Shown here: piece by piece, positions 6,909 through 15,787 of the stretch
How the letters are laid out: every line of letters starts with the position of its first letter
How positions within the stretch are numbered: position 1 is the first letter of the stretch
Assembly (NCBI GenBank): GCA_900315705.1
Contig: ONAB01000003.1
Location: 1 to 64,000, forward strand
Direction: 5' to 3'
Origin: an uncultured Bacteroidales bacterium
GTDB taxonomy: Bacteria; Bacteroidota; Bacteroidia; Bacteroidales; WCHB1-69
Length of the DNA: 64,000 nt
Made by a program: the position numbers and the translations under genes
Notes under the pieces: generated by a model
The model's input: only the letters and a program-made list of their open reading frames with translations
Database searches by the model: none
Told to the model about the DNA's origin: nothing

Positions 6909-8252
6909 ATGAAAGTAAATGAAATCATGGCCAACCTGGAGGCCAAACATCCTGGTGAGAATGAGTATTTGCAGGCCGTTCGCGAAGTCCTGGAAACCAT
7001 CGAAGAAGAATACAACAAGCACCCCGAATTCGAGGCTGCCAAGATTGTCGAGCGCATTGTTGAGCCCGACCGTATCTTCACTTTCCGCGTGACCTGGGTC
7101 AACGACAAGGGTGAGGTTTGCACCAACCTCGGCTACCGCGTCCAATTCAACGCCGCTCTCGGCGCTTACAAAGGCGGTCTCCGCTTCCACAAGGCTGTTA
7201 ACGTCTCCATGTTGAAGTTCTTAGGTTTCGAACAGATCTTCAAAAACTCCCTGACCAACCTGCCTCTCGGCGGTGGCAAGGGCGGCTCCGATTTCGATCC
7301 CGTTGGCAAGAGCGACGCTGAAATCATGCGTTTCTGCCAGGCCTTCATGTATGAATTGTGGCGCAACATCGGTCCGGATCAGGACAGCCCTGCCGGCGAC
7401 GTGGGTGTTGGCGGTCGTGAGATCGGCTACCTCTATGGCGCTTACAAGAAACTGGCCCGCGAGCACTCCACCGGTGCCCTCACCGGCAAGAGCTACGGCT
7501 GGGGCGGTTCCCTCATCCGTCCGGAAGCTACCGGCTTCGGCGCTATCTACTATGTGGAGCGTATGGTGAAACAACAGAACGACACGATGGAAGGCAAGCG
7601 CATCGCCCTCTCCGGCTTCGGCAACGTGGCTTGGGGCGCTGCTACCAAGGCTACCGAACTCGGCGCCAAGGTTGTCGCTATCTCTGGTCCCGACGGCGTC
7701 TGCGAACTTCCTGACGGCATCAACCAAGAAATGATCGACTATATGCTCGATATGCGTGCCTCCAACCGCAACAAAGTTCAGGATATGGCTGACAAATTCC
7801 CTGGCAAAGCCAAATTCACGGCCGGCAAGAAGGCTTGGAGCGTGAAGTGCGACATCGCTTGCCCGTGCGCTTTCCAGAACGAGCTGAGCGAAGAAGACGC
7901 TAAGGAACTCCTCGCCAACGGCGTGAAATACGTTGCTGAGGTCTCCAATATGGGTTGCCAACCCGGCGCTATCGCTGCTTTCCAAGCTGCCAAGATCCCC
8001 TTCGGACCTGGTAAGGCTGTCAACGCCGGTGGTGTTGCCACCTCTGGCCTCGAAATCTGCCAGAACGCTGGTCACATCAACTGGACCGCTCCTGAAGTGG
8101 ACGCCAAGTTGCACAAGATTATGAACGACATTTACGATATGTGCGTTGAACACGGTCGTGAGGCTGACGGTACCATCAACTATGTGAAGGGTGCCAACAT
8201 CGCCGGCTTTATGCGCGTTGCTAAAGCTATGCTCGCTCAAGGCATTATCTAA
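6909..8252 (+). CDS. gdhA: Glutamate dehydrogenase (hexameric, NADP-type family)
   Basis: 447 residues, the usual size of hexameric GDH. It interconverts glutamate and 2-oxoglutarate plus ammonium in the cytoplasm, linking nitrogen and carbon metabolism. Conserved blocks are all present: YKGGLRFHKAVNVS (substrate lysine region), LPLGGGKGGSDFDP (catalytic lysine), GPDQDSPAGDVGVGGREIG (catalytic Asp region), and a Rossmann nucleotide fold around GFGNVAWGAATKATELGAKVV. The motif set fits the NADP/biosynthetic subfamily, but cofactor choice cannot be settled by eye and Bacteroidales enzymes may be catabolic. Monocistronic: own promoter upstream, strong terminator at 8273-8306. Codon use is highly biased (GGC, AAG, GCT), as expected for an abundant protein. 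Confidence 0.96.
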   Translation: MKVNEIMANLEAKHPGENEYLQAVREVLETIEEEYNKHPEFEAAKIVERIVEPDRIFTFRVTWVNDKGEVCTNLGYRVQFNAALGAYKGGLRFHKAVNVSMLKFLGFEQIFKNSLTNLPLGGGKGGSDFDPVGKSDAEIMRFCQAFMYELWRNIGPDQDSPAGDVGVGGREIGYLYGAYKKLAREHSTGALTGKSYGWGGSLIRPEATGFGAIYYVERMVKQQNDTMEGKRIALSGFGNVAWGAATKATELGAKVVAISGPDGVCELPDGINQEMIDYMLDMRASNRNKVQDMADKFPGKAKFTAGKKAWSVKCDIACPCAFQNELSEEDAKELLANGVKYVAEVSNMGCQPGAIAAFQAAKIPFGPGKAVNAGGVATSGLEICQNAGHINWTAPEVDAKLHKIMNDIYDMCVEHGREADGTINYVKGANIAGFMRVAKAMLAQGII

Positions 8253-8272
8253 TCTTAAGATAACTCCTCCTA

Positions 8273-8306
8273 AAAAAGACCACTTCCCCAAGTGGTCTTT
8301 TTTTTT
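8273..8306 (+). terminator. Rho-independent terminator after gdhA
   Basis: AAAAGACCACTT-CCCC-AAGTGGTCTTTT followed by more T: a 12-bp perfect stem with a 4-base loop and a nine-T tail. Confidence 0.95.
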
Positions 8307-8319
8307 GCGAACTTTTTTA

Positions 8320-8327
8320 TATCTTTG
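8320..8327 (+). promoter_or_regulatory. -7 element for the flippase gene
   Basis: TATCTTTG matches TAnnTTTG, 30 bases before the ATG at 8358, just after the gdhA terminator. Confidence 0.65.
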
Positions 8328-8357
8328 CGTTCCTTTTCACGGGAGAAAACCACATTG

Positions 8358-9575
8358 ATGAAGCTGAAAGAAAACATCCTCACCACCATCCTGAGCAAAG
8401 GCCTGATCCTGCTGCTCAACTTCGCCGTCATCGTGCTCACCACCCAACTGTGGAAAGCCGAAGGCCGGGGTGTCATCGCCATCTTCACCGCCGACATCGG
8501 CCTCATCGCCTTCTTCGCCAACGTCTTCACCGGCAACAGCGCCTCCTACTACTTCTCACGCTTCTCCTCCTCCAAACTCGCCACCGCCGCCTACCTCTGG
8601 TCGTTCCTCGTCTCCGCCCTCGGCGGCCTATTCCTGCTGGCCACCGGCCAACTCCAGACGGCCCCCTTCGTGTTCGTGGTCTCTACCCTACTCGGCATCG
8701 TCACCTTCCACAACTCGCTGTTTGTGGGCGACCAGCGCATCAACCACTACAACCTCATCACCCTGCTGCAGCCCGCGCTGCTGATACTCTGTATGCTGCT
8801 GTTCCACTGGATACGGCCGCAACTGGGGTTCTACTGCTATTTTCTGGGACAAATCGTGTCGCTGTCGGCGCTCATCGCCCTCTCAACGGCCCTGAAACGC
8901 CGGATGGGCATCCGCTTCCATTGGGATTTCGACCGCGCCTGCAACCGGCAGCTTTTCAATTACGGCTGGAAAACCGAACTGAGCAACGTGCTGCAGTTTT
9001 TCAACTACCGACTGACCTACTATATGCTGGCATACTATTTAGGCAAAGGCTCCGTGGGCATCTTCTCCATCGGGGTCTCCGTGGCGGAGGCCAGCTGGAT
9101 AGTGAGCCGCAGCGTGTCATTAGTGCTTTTCTCCAACGTGCTCACCCAGGGCAACACGCCCACCTCGCGCCGCGACACGCTCCACCTGGCCCTGCTCAGC
9201 CTCGGCGTGTCAGCCGCCTGCATCGGAGCCATCCTGCTGTTACCCAAATCGTTATTTGCCTTCATCTTCGGCCCTGAGTTCGGAGAGGCCAAGCGCGTGG
9301 TGGCCCTGCTCGCCCCGGGCGTGCTGGCCGTCGCCTTTTCCAACGTGCTCGACAACTTCTTCTCCGCCATACGCCACCTCAACGTCCTGCTCGTCCGCTC
9401 GTCCGTCGGACTGATCTTCACCCTGCTCTTGTCGTTGTGGCTGATTCCCAAATGGCAAATGGACGGCGCCTGCGTCGTCAACTCCACCTCCTACTTTATG
9501 TCGTCGGCGGTGCTGCTACTCTATTTTCTCTCCGGAAAATCGAAGACGGATTTAGACATCGAAGGAGAGCGTTAA
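8358..9575 (+). CDS. Polysaccharide flippase-like MOP-superfamily membrane protein
   Basis: 405 residues from ATG 8358 (MKLKENILTTILSKGL); the longer frame starting at 8292 begins inside the terminator. Ten to twelve hydrophobic segments across the whole length, with the pattern of oligosaccharide flippases (Wzx/RfbX, polysaccharide biosynthesis family): an N-terminal LSKGLILLLNFAVIVLTTQLWKAEGRGVIAIF block and a mid-protein YGWKTELSNVLQFFNYRLTYYMLAYYLG block. Such proteins move lipid-linked glycans across the inner membrane. No glycosyltransferase genes are adjacent, so it stands alone and the substrate is unknown. It converges on the AraC-type gene with 8 bases between stops. Confidence 0.8.
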   Translation: MKLKENILTTILSKGLILLLNFAVIVLTTQLWKAEGRGVIAIFTADIGLIAFFANVFTGNSASYYFSRFSSSKLATAAYLWSFLVSALGGLFLLATGQLQTAPFVFVVSTLLGIVTFHNSLFVGDQRINHYNLITLLQPALLILCMLLFHWIRPQLGFYCYFLGQIVSLSALIALSTALKRRMGIRFHWDFDRACNRQLFNYGWKTELSNVLQFFNYRLTYYMLAYYLGKGSVGIFSIGVSVAEASWIVSRSVSLVLFSNVLTQGNTPTSRRDTLHLALLSLGVSAACIGAILLLPKSLFAFIFGPEFGEAKRVVALLAPGVLAVAFSNVLDNFFSAIRHLNVLLVRSSVGLIFTLLLSLWLIPKWQMDGACVVNSTSYFMSSAVLLLYFLSGKSKTDLDIEGER

Positions 9576-9583
9576 CCCACGGG

Positions 9584-10120
9584 CTACGCCTCTGATATCT
9601 TACGGAAATGATTCGGGGTGATGCCCGTTTCACGCTTGAACGCGGAATGGAACACCTGACGATTGCGATAGCCGCACATCTCCCCTATGACCTCCAGTTT
9701 CCAATCCCGGGTCTCACTGTCAGTGAGCAACCTCAGCGCCTCGTTGACACGATATTGGTTCAACAATGCGGGAAACGTTTTGTGGAAATATTGGTTGACG
9801 ATATGCGAGAGGGTTGCACGGTTGGTGCCCATTTTCCGGGCCAGTTCCTTGATGGTGATGCTGGGGTCAAGAAACACCTTCTGTTCCTCAAAAAGCACCC
9901 GCAGTTGCTCCACCATATCCTGATCGGCGCGTGTATCCGTTTTCACGCTGTCGAAATCAATCTTTTCCGAAAAGGTGAAGGTCTCCTCCTTCTCCTGAAG
10001 ATTCATCTTTAGCAATTTCTTATAGGCCCTGCGGCTCTGGATATACAGCACCAAGAAGACTATCGCCGCCGCGACAGCAAGTAACAGGAGTATTTGATAG
10101 ATGTTGATGTTGAATGGCAT
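9584..10120 (-). CDS. Membrane-tethered AraC-family DNA-binding protein
   Basis: 178 residues. Residues 9-27 are one hydrophobic segment (ILLLLAVAAAIVFLVLYI) followed by basic residues, giving a cytoplasmic C-terminus. Residues about 70-178 are an AraC/XylS double helix-turn-helix domain: SITIKELARKMGTNRATLSHIVNQYF (first HTH) and LEVIGEMCGYRNRQVFHSAFKRETGITPNHFRK (second HTH and signature). Many Bacteroidota regulators have a periplasmic TPR sensor, a membrane segment and this domain; here only the last two parts remain. The promoter directly upstream argues that it is expressed in this form. Target genes unknown. Confidence 0.85.
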   Translation of the reverse strand: MPFNINIYQILLLLAVAAAIVFLVLYIQSRRAYKKLLKMNLQEKEETFTFSEKIDFDSVKTDTRADQDMVEQLRVLFEEQKVFLDPSITIKELARKMGTNRATLSHIVNQYFHKTFPALLNQYRVNEALRLLTDSETRDWKLEVIGEMCGYRNRQVFHSAFKRETGITPNHFRKISEA

Positions 10121-10156
10121 AGTCGTCTTAGCTGAACGGACAATAATTTAACTGTG

Positions 10157-10164
10157 CAAAGTTA
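10157..10164 (-). promoter_or_regulatory. -7 element for the membrane-tethered AraC gene
   Basis: Minus strand TAACTTTG, 36 bases upstream of the start at 10120, placed in the 49-base gap after the cysH stop. Confidence 0.6.
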
Positions 10165-10169
10165 CACAT

Positions 10170-10898
10170 TTATTTTGAATTATAATTTTCCTTGATGTGG
10201 AGGCCGCACTCCCGGTGCTGAGGGTCTTCCCACCACCATCGTCCCGAACGGATGTCCTCGCCGGGCTTCACGGCCCTCGTGCAGGGCTGGCAACCGATGC
10301 TGGGGAACCCCTGGTCGTGCAACTTATTATAAGGCACCCGGTGCTCGCGCACATATGCCCACACCTGCTCCTCACTCCAGTCAATCAAAGGATTGATTTT
10401 GAGCAAACCGTGGCGCTCATCCCACTCGACACGCCGCATATCGTTGCGGGTGACCGACTGGCCTCGCCGCAATCCGCAGACCCAAGCATCCAAGGTGCGA
10501 AACGCCCGCGACAGAGGCTCCAACTTGCGCACCTGGCAACAGAGATGCCGTTTTTCAATGCTCTCGTAAAAAAGATTGATGCCCTGCGTGTTCACCATCT
10601 CCTGCAAAGCCTCCGTCTGCGGACAAAAGACCTCTATCTTGATGCCATAGTGCAGATTGGTCTTGTCAAGCAAGGCGTATGTCTCCGGAAAAAGGCGACC
10701 AGTATCCAATGAGAATATGCGTGCCTGGGGATTGATACCCAGCATCATATCCGTAAGGGCCTGGTCCTCGGCGCTCAAACTGGAGGAGAGCGCTATCCTG
10801 TCCCCGTAGATCTCCATAAAATGGCGCAGCATCGTTTCAGGCTCCACCTTATCCCACTGTTGGTTCAGCTTTTCAATATCCTCTGGGGTGTATTTCAT
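10170..10898 (-). CDS. cysH: Adenylyl-sulfate (APS) reductase, CysH family
   Basis: 242 residues. It reduces activated sulfate to sulfite in the cytoplasm. The cysteine pattern is that of the iron-sulfur APS-reducing type: Cys120-Cys121 (RHLCCQVRK), Cys203 and Cys206 (GCQPC) for a [4Fe-4S] cluster, and the redox-active Cys231 in ECGLHIK. SSSLSAEDQALTDM (38-51) is the PAPS-reductase phosphate-binding region, and SLDTGRLFPETY follows. PAPS reductases of the E. coli type lack the CC/CxxC pairs, so direct APS use is likely, which agrees with the absence of an APS kinase (cysC) here. Last gene of the pst-cys run; sulfite reductase genes are not in the window. Confidence 0.92.
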   Translation of the reverse strand: MKYTPEDIEKLNQQWDKVEPETMLRHFMEIYGDRIALSSSLSAEDQALTDMMLGINPQARIFSLDTGRLFPETYALLDKTNLHYGIKIEVFCPQTEALQEMVNTQGINLFYESIEKRHLCCQVRKLEPLSRAFRTLDAWVCGLRRGQSVTRNDMRRVEWDERHGLLKINPLIDWSEEQVWAYVREHRVPYNKLHDQGFPSIGCQPCTRAVKPGEDIRSGRWWWEDPQHRECGLHIKENYNSK

Positions 10899-10956
10899 CG
10901 TCTTGTTTTTATATCAATTGGTTTCACTAAAAATCACCTAACCCAATTCTCCATTC

Positions 10957-12237
10957 TCAATTCATAATCATTCCCGCGCCGACTGTCTCAAAGCTGTCGG
11001 GATCGATAAAGATAAGGGCACCGGTATTCCGGTTCTCCTCATAGCGGTCATAAGCCAACGGGGCCGCCGTACGCACGGTAATTTGGGCAATGTCGTTCAT
11101 TTTCAGGGAGGTCTCGCCCTCAATGGGCTCGAGGGTGTGGATATCGACACGGTAATCGACCGCTTGCACCATCCCGATGGTTTCCGACACGGGGCCGCGC
11201 ACGATGTAGCGTTTGCGCAGCTGCATCGGCTGCTCGTTGAACCAACAGCACATCATCTGCAACTGCTGGCCGACGATGGGCTGGGGTCCCTGGGCGTCCA
11301 CCAGCATATCGCCCCGGCTGATGTCGATGTCGTCTTCCAACAAGACGGATACCGACTCAGGGGTATGCGCCATTTCAAGAGACTTTTCAGCCTGCATTAT
11401 GGCCTTTACCCGGCTTTCAAGCCCGGATGGGAGCACCCGCACCTTGTCGCCCACCTTGAGCACACCGCCGGCCATACGTCCCGCGTATGCGCGATAGTCG
11501 GGGAACTTGTCGGAGATGGGGCGGATGACATACTGTACCGGCAGGCGCATCGGCTGGTTCTCCTCCCCTTGCTTGTGCTCGATGGAGATATTCTCCAGCA
11601 ATTCCATCAATGTTCCTCCCTGATACCAGGGCGCGCGGTCGGAAGCAGACACCACATTGTCACCATATTTGGCGGAGATGGGGATAAAATGAAGCTGCGC
11701 GTGGCTGTTCATCTTGGCACTCATCTCCCGGTAGTCGCGCACTATCGCCTCGAACTTCTCCTCCGAAAATCCAATCAAGTCCATCTTGTTGACGCACACG
11801 GTGATGTGGGGAATACCCAGCAGTTTGGCGATGAAGGAGTGGCGTACAGTCTGCTCCACAACTCCATTGCGGGCATCGATGAGGATGATGGCCAGGTCGG
11901 CCGTGGAGGCGCCCGTCACCATATTGCGGGTGTACTGGACGTGCCCCGGTGTGTCGGCGATGATGAACTTGCGCTTGGGCGTGGCAAAATAGCGGTAGGC
12001 CACATCGATGGTGATGCCCTGCTCGCGCTCGGCACGCAAGCCGTCGGTGAGCAGCGCCAGATTCACCTCCTCGTTTCCCCGGTTGCGGGAGGCTTGTTCC
12101 ACCGCCTCCAGCTGGTCCTCAAAAATGGACTTGCTGTCGTACAACAATCGTCCGATAAGAGTGCTCTTCCCGTCATCCACGCTACCCGCGGTCGTGAAGC
12201 GCAACAATTCCATATCCAAATATCCTTTTGTATTCAT
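10957..12237 (-). CDS. cysN: Sulfate adenylyltransferase subunit 1 (GTPase)
   Basis: 426 residues, EF-Tu-like GTPase subunit that with CysD makes APS from ATP and sulfate. GTPase motifs: GSVDDGKST (18-26, P-loop), DTPGH (G3), NKMD (G4). REQGITIDVAYRYF is the switch region typical of CysN. Length fits CysN without a fused CysC kinase, again in line with APS-type reduction. It follows cysD after 76 bases that are mostly TTCTTAATTC-like low-complexity spacer, and precedes cysH by 58 bases with a similar spacer. Confidence 0.95.
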   Translation of the reverse strand: MNTKGYLDMELLRFTTAGSVDDGKSTLIGRLLYDSKSIFEDQLEAVEQASRNRGNEEVNLALLTDGLRAEREQGITIDVAYRYFATPKRKFIIADTPGHVQYTRNMVTGASTADLAIILIDARNGVVEQTVRHSFIAKLLGIPHITVCVNKMDLIGFSEEKFEAIVRDYREMSAKMNSHAQLHFIPISAKYGDNVVSASDRAPWYQGGTLMELLENISIEHKQGEENQPMRLPVQYVIRPISDKFPDYRAYAGRMAGGVLKVGDKVRVLPSGLESRVKAIMQAEKSLEMAHTPESVSVLLEDDIDISRGDMLVDAQGPQPIVGQQLQMMCCWFNEQPMQLRKRYIVRGPVSETIGMVQAVDYRVDIHTLEPIEGETSLKMNDIAQITVRTAAPLAYDRYEENRNTGALIFIDPDSFETVGAGMIMN

Positions 12238-12313
12238 TTTATCTTTTGTATTCTTAAAAAAGCCATCCCCTCCCCCAAAATAATTCTTAATTCTAAATTC
12301 TTAATTCTTAATT

Positions 12314-13213
12314 CTAAAAGTATCCCTCCTTTTTCCTGTCCTCCATAGAGGTCTCACTGCGTTTGTCATCGGCACGGCCACCGCGTTCGGTCACGCGCGT
12401 GGCAGCAATTTCCTCAATGATGTCCTCCAGGTTATGCGCCTCGGAGATAGTGAGTCCGGTACAGGTAATGTCGCCGATGGTACGGCAGCGCACTTTCCGC
12501 ACCACCACCTTCTCGTCGGGTTTGAGCGTCATACAGGGTTCGGCAGCCAGCCACTGGCCATCGCGTTCGAAACAGGCGCGCTCGTGAGTGAAGTAGAGAC
12601 TCGGCATCTCAATCTGTTCCTGGTAGATATACTGCCAGACATCCATCTCGGTCCAGTTGCTGATGGGGAACACCCGGAAGTGCTCGCCCATATTCTTCTT
12701 GCCGTTGAAGATATTCCACAACTCGGGTCGCTGGTTTTTGGGGTTCCATTGTCCGAACTCGTCCCGATGCGAGAAAAAACGCTCCTTGGCACGGGCCTTT
12801 TCCTCGTCACGGCGGGCGCCACCGATACAGGCATCAAACTTGTATTGTTCTATAGTATCCAGCAAAGTGGTGGTTTGCAAGCGATTGCGACTGGCATTAT
12901 AACCCTTCTCCTCCTTCACGCGCCCCTTGTCAATACTCTCCTGCACGGAGCCGACCACCAGCCGGGCATCCAGCTTTTTCACCAGGGCATCGCGATAGTC
13001 CAACGTCTCTTGGAAATTGTGCCCTGTGTCGATATGCAACAAGGGGAACGGAATCTTGGCAGGATAGAAGGCCTTGTATGCCAGATAGGTAACCACAATG
13101 GAGTCTTTGCCGCCGGAGAAAAGTATGGCCGGCCGCTCGAATTGCGCCGCCACCTCTCTCAGGACGTAGATGGACTCCGCTTCCAATTCTTTCAGATGAG
13201 TGAGTTTATACAT
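12314..13213 (-). CDS. cysD: Sulfate adenylyltransferase subunit 2
   Basis: 299 residues. Catalytic subunit that transfers AMP from ATP to sulfate. SGGKDS at 33-38 is the PP-loop of the ATP-pyrophosphatase fold; LLHIDTGHNFQETLDYRD, GGARRDEEKARAKERFFSHRD and FPISNWTEMDVWQYI are CysD signatures. Works as a heterodimer with CysN encoded just downstream. It starts 47 bases after the stop of the ABC transporter ATPase gene with no terminator between, so it is probably co-transcribed with the transporter. Confidence 0.95.
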   Translation of the reverse strand: MYKLTHLKELEAESIYVLREVAAQFERPAILFSGGKDSIVVTYLAYKAFYPAKIPFPLLHIDTGHNFQETLDYRDALVKKLDARLVVGSVQESIDKGRVKEEKGYNASRNRLQTTTLLDTIEQYKFDACIGGARRDEEKARAKERFFSHRDEFGQWNPKNQRPELWNIFNGKKNMGEHFRVFPISNWTEMDVWQYIYQEQIEMPSLYFTHERACFERDGQWLAAEPCMTLKPDEKVVVRKVRCRTIGDITCTGLTISEAHNLEDIIEEIAATRVTERGGRADDKRSETSMEDRKKEGYF

Positions 13214-13260
13214 TGTTATTCTATTGTTTTTATCATAAAACTATTGTTTTCAAGCACAAA

Positions 13261-14013
13261 TCAGGAGAAGGCCCCGGAGAGATATTTCTGCGTGAGCTCT
13301 TGCTGAGGATGATGGAACACCTGTTGGGCGGGGCCGCTTTCCACCACTTCTCCAAGGTACATAAAGACCACGTTGTCAGCAATGCGCAGGGCCTGCCGCA
13401 AGGTATGGGTGACCATAATGATGGTATAGTCGTTTTTGAGGGAGACAAAGAGGTCCTCCACCGTCTTGCTGGAGATGGGGTCAAGGGCGCTGGTAGCCTC
13501 GTCGGCGAGGATGTACTGGGGTTCCACGGCCAGGGAGCGGGCCAGGCAGAGCCGCTGCTGCTGCCCTATGGAGAGGCGTGCCGCCGGGGTGCGCACGCGA
13601 CCGCGCACCTCATCCCAAAGCCCCACGGCCTTCAAGTTCTTCTGCACGGCATATATCAGCGCCTTGTGGCGCTTGTGCATCTTGTTGATGCGGCATCCGT
13701 AGGCCACATTGTCAAAGATGGACATCGGCAGGGGGCAGGGGCGCTGGCTCACCAGCCCGATACGGCGGCGCAACTCCGTGATTTCCGGGCCACTGCCGAT
13801 AATGTCCTGCCCGTCCACCAGCACCTTGCCGTCAAGACGGACCCCCTCCGTGCCGTCAATCAGCCGATTGAGCGTGCGCAGCAACGTGGACTTGCCGCAA
13901 CCCGAGGGCCCGATGATGCAGGTAATCTGCTTCTCCGGAAGCGTCAGATTTATGTTTTTCAAGATGTGGTTGTCCTTGATGTGGACATTCAGATTCTGGA
14001 CTTCAATGGCCAT
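13261..14013 (-). CDS. pstB: PstB-like ABC transporter ATPase
   Basis: 250 residues. Walker A GPSGCGKST (33-41), Q-loop near LVSQRPCPLPMSIFDNVAYG (very like PstB), signature LSIGQQQR, Walker B ILADEATSALDP, switch His in TMVTH-like IIMVTH. It powers uptake by the PstA/PstC-type permeases. Its start codon overlaps the pstA stop (TAATG), showing translational coupling. Canonical PstB has LLLDEPTSALDP; the A in place of P is a mild departure. No phoU follows; sulfate activation genes follow instead. Substrate could be phosphate or another tetrahedral anion (see findings). Confidence 0.88.
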   Translation of the reverse strand: MAIEVQNLNVHIKDNHILKNINLTLPEKQITCIIGPSGCGKSTLLRTLNRLIDGTEGVRLDGKVLVDGQDIIGSGPEITELRRRIGLVSQRPCPLPMSIFDNVAYGCRINKMHKRHKALIYAVQKNLKAVGLWDEVRGRVRTPAARLSIGQQQRLCLARSLAVEPQYILADEATSALDPISSKTVEDLFVSLKNDYTIIMVTHTLRQALRIADNVVFMYLGEVVESGPAQQVFHHPQQELTQKYLSGAFS

Positions 14014-14867
14014 TAGAGTTTGTTTTTAGAAAAACGATTCGTGATAAAACGGCCGCCGATGCTCAACAGCAACACAATGACCGTAAGGACAAGGGCCGCG
14101 GCATACGCCCTATCCTGCACTTCCGGGATAGGGCTGCTCAGCTGGAAGAACACCGCCAACGGCAAGGTAGCCGCCGGCTGCGAAAGCGAGGTGGGGATGC
14201 TGTCGGTGTATCCTGCCGTGAACATCACACTGGCCGCATCACCGATAGCTCTTCCGATAGACAGCAACGTGGCCGTGGCAATGCCCGGTGCGATCTGGCG
14301 CACCACTACCTTGAGGGTCTCCCACCGCGTGGCCCCCAACGAGAAACTGGCATCCAAGATGTCGCGCGGGAAATTACGGGTGGCCTCATCCATAGAACGG
14401 ATGAAAATGGGAATAATCAGCAGGGTGATGACGATGATACCACCGAGCAGCGACGTGCGCAGCCCGAAATAAATCATAATGCTGAAACCGAATGCCCCAT
14501 ACACGATGGAAGGCATCCCAAAAAGCACATCAAAGGCCAAGCGGGCGACATACGCCAACCGCGAGTCTTTCTTCAGATAAACATTCAGGTAAAAAACCAC
14601 CGGAATGGAAATCAGCAGCCCGATAAGCGTGGAGGCACCCACTATGTACAGCGACCCCACAATCGCATTGAGGAAACCGCCCTCTTTGCCAATGTAGAAG
14701 CCGCCACCCGGCAACTTGGTGATCATATCCCAACTCATCGCCTTGGCGCCCCGGGAGAAGACCGTCCAGATGACGCTGATGACGAATCCAAACACCACCG
14801 CCATCGCCACCCACATCAGCACCTTGAACAGGGTCTCTTCTATTCTTTTGGATTTATTGACTTTCAT
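14013..14867 (-). CDS. pstA: PstA-like ABC transporter permease
   Basis: 284 residues from ATG 14867; a TTG 12 bases earlier would almost touch the pstC stop but is less likely. Five to six membrane segments with the permease motif EATRNFPRDILDASFSLGATRWETLKVVVRQIAPGIATA (EAA loop contacting the ATPase) and the PstA-typical GRAIGDAASVMFTAGYTDSIP. Partner of the pstC product in the inner membrane. Intact. Confidence 0.9.
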   Translation of the reverse strand: MKVNKSKRIEETLFKVLMWVAMAVVFGFVISVIWTVFSRGAKAMSWDMITKLPGGGFYIGKEGGFLNAIVGSLYIVGASTLIGLLISIPVVFYLNVYLKKDSRLAYVARLAFDVLFGMPSIVYGAFGFSIMIYFGLRTSLLGGIIVITLLIIPIFIRSMDEATRNFPRDILDASFSLGATRWETLKVVVRQIAPGIATATLLSIGRAIGDAASVMFTAGYTDSIPTSLSQPAATLPLAVFFQLSSPIPEVQDRAYAAALVLTVIVLLLSIGGRFITNRFSKNKL

Positions 14868-14879
14868 AGCATTAGACAA

Positions 14880-15773
14880 TTATGCCTCCTTGCGTTCAAT
14901 ACGATAGAGGATGATTCGGGACAACAGGTTGAACACCAGCACGACGGCGAAAAGAATAAGTGCGGCAAACATCAGCGCCGACTCATAGAGGGGCATTGAG
15001 AGCATCTCGCCATAGTTGTTGGCTATCAACGCTGGGATGGGATAACAGGGTTCCAACACGCCCTTGGGGATGCCGATGACGCAGCCGCAGACCATCAGCA
15101 CGGCGATGGTCTCCCCCATTGCACGGGAAACTGCCAGCACGGTGGCTGCCAGCATACCTGCGAGAGTTTTGCGGAGCACCACCTTCTTGGCCGTCTGCCA
15201 ACGGGTGGCCCCCAGGGCAAGCGACGCCTCCCGCAGCTCGATCGGCACACTGGAGAAAACCTCTATGAAGAGGCTTACCAGCAGGGGCAGCACCATCACT
15301 CCCAACACTATCCCGGCCGCCAGGACCGTATAACCCGAGGAAAAATCCATAAAATGCGGTGCCACGTGGCTGGAAATCCACGGCACAATGACCAACATAC
15401 CCCACACCCCATAAATGACCGAGGGCAAGGCCGCCAATATGTCAAGGGCCGGAAACACCAATTTCCGCACCTTAGGACGCGCATACTCCGTCAAGTAAAT
15501 GGCCGTCAGCAACGAGATGGGGAATGCGATGAGGATGGCCAAAAAGGTCACCCACAACGAACCGACAATAAACGGGAGAAAACCGAATTCCCCTTTCATC
15601 GGCTTCCACTCGCTGGAGGTGATCAGACTGACGAAAGAACGGCCCTCCAGTACCGGGGCCGATTTGAGGTAGAGCCCCACGGCCATCACCAACACAAAAA
15701 GAATGGAGAGGATGGTCAGCAAACACATCAGGCCCTGCGCCATCTTGTCTTTCACTATTCGTCCGCGAAGCAT
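14880..15773 (-). CDS. pstC: PstC-like ABC transporter permease
   Basis: 297 residues with six membrane segments. Conserved PstC features: GSLWVTFLAILIAFPISLLTAIYLTEYA, LDILAALPSVIYGVWGMLVIVPW, and the EAA loop ELREASLALGATRWQTAKKVVLRKTLAGMLAATVLAVSRAMGETIAVLMVCG, with SRAMGETIA being a Pst hallmark. Lies 14 bases after pstS and 12 before pstA in a compact operon. Confidence 0.9.
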   Translation of the reverse strand: MLRGRIVKDKMAQGLMCLLTILSILFVLVMAVGLYLKSAPVLEGRSFVSLITSSEWKPMKGEFGFLPFIVGSLWVTFLAILIAFPISLLTAIYLTEYARPKVRKLVFPALDILAALPSVIYGVWGMLVIVPWISSHVAPHFMDFSSGYTVLAAGIVLGVMVLPLLVSLFIEVFSSVPIELREASLALGATRWQTAKKVVLRKTLAGMLAATVLAVSRAMGETIAVLMVCGCVIGIPKGVLEPCYPIPALIANNYGEMLSMPLYESALMFAALILFAVVLVFNLLSRIILYRIERKEA

Positions 15774-15787
15774 AAGGAAGGAGGATG

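Noticed and set aside
11083-12348. 421-codon plus-strand frame opposite cysN
   Set aside because: Antisense shadow of a conserved GTPase gene; no domain recognised.
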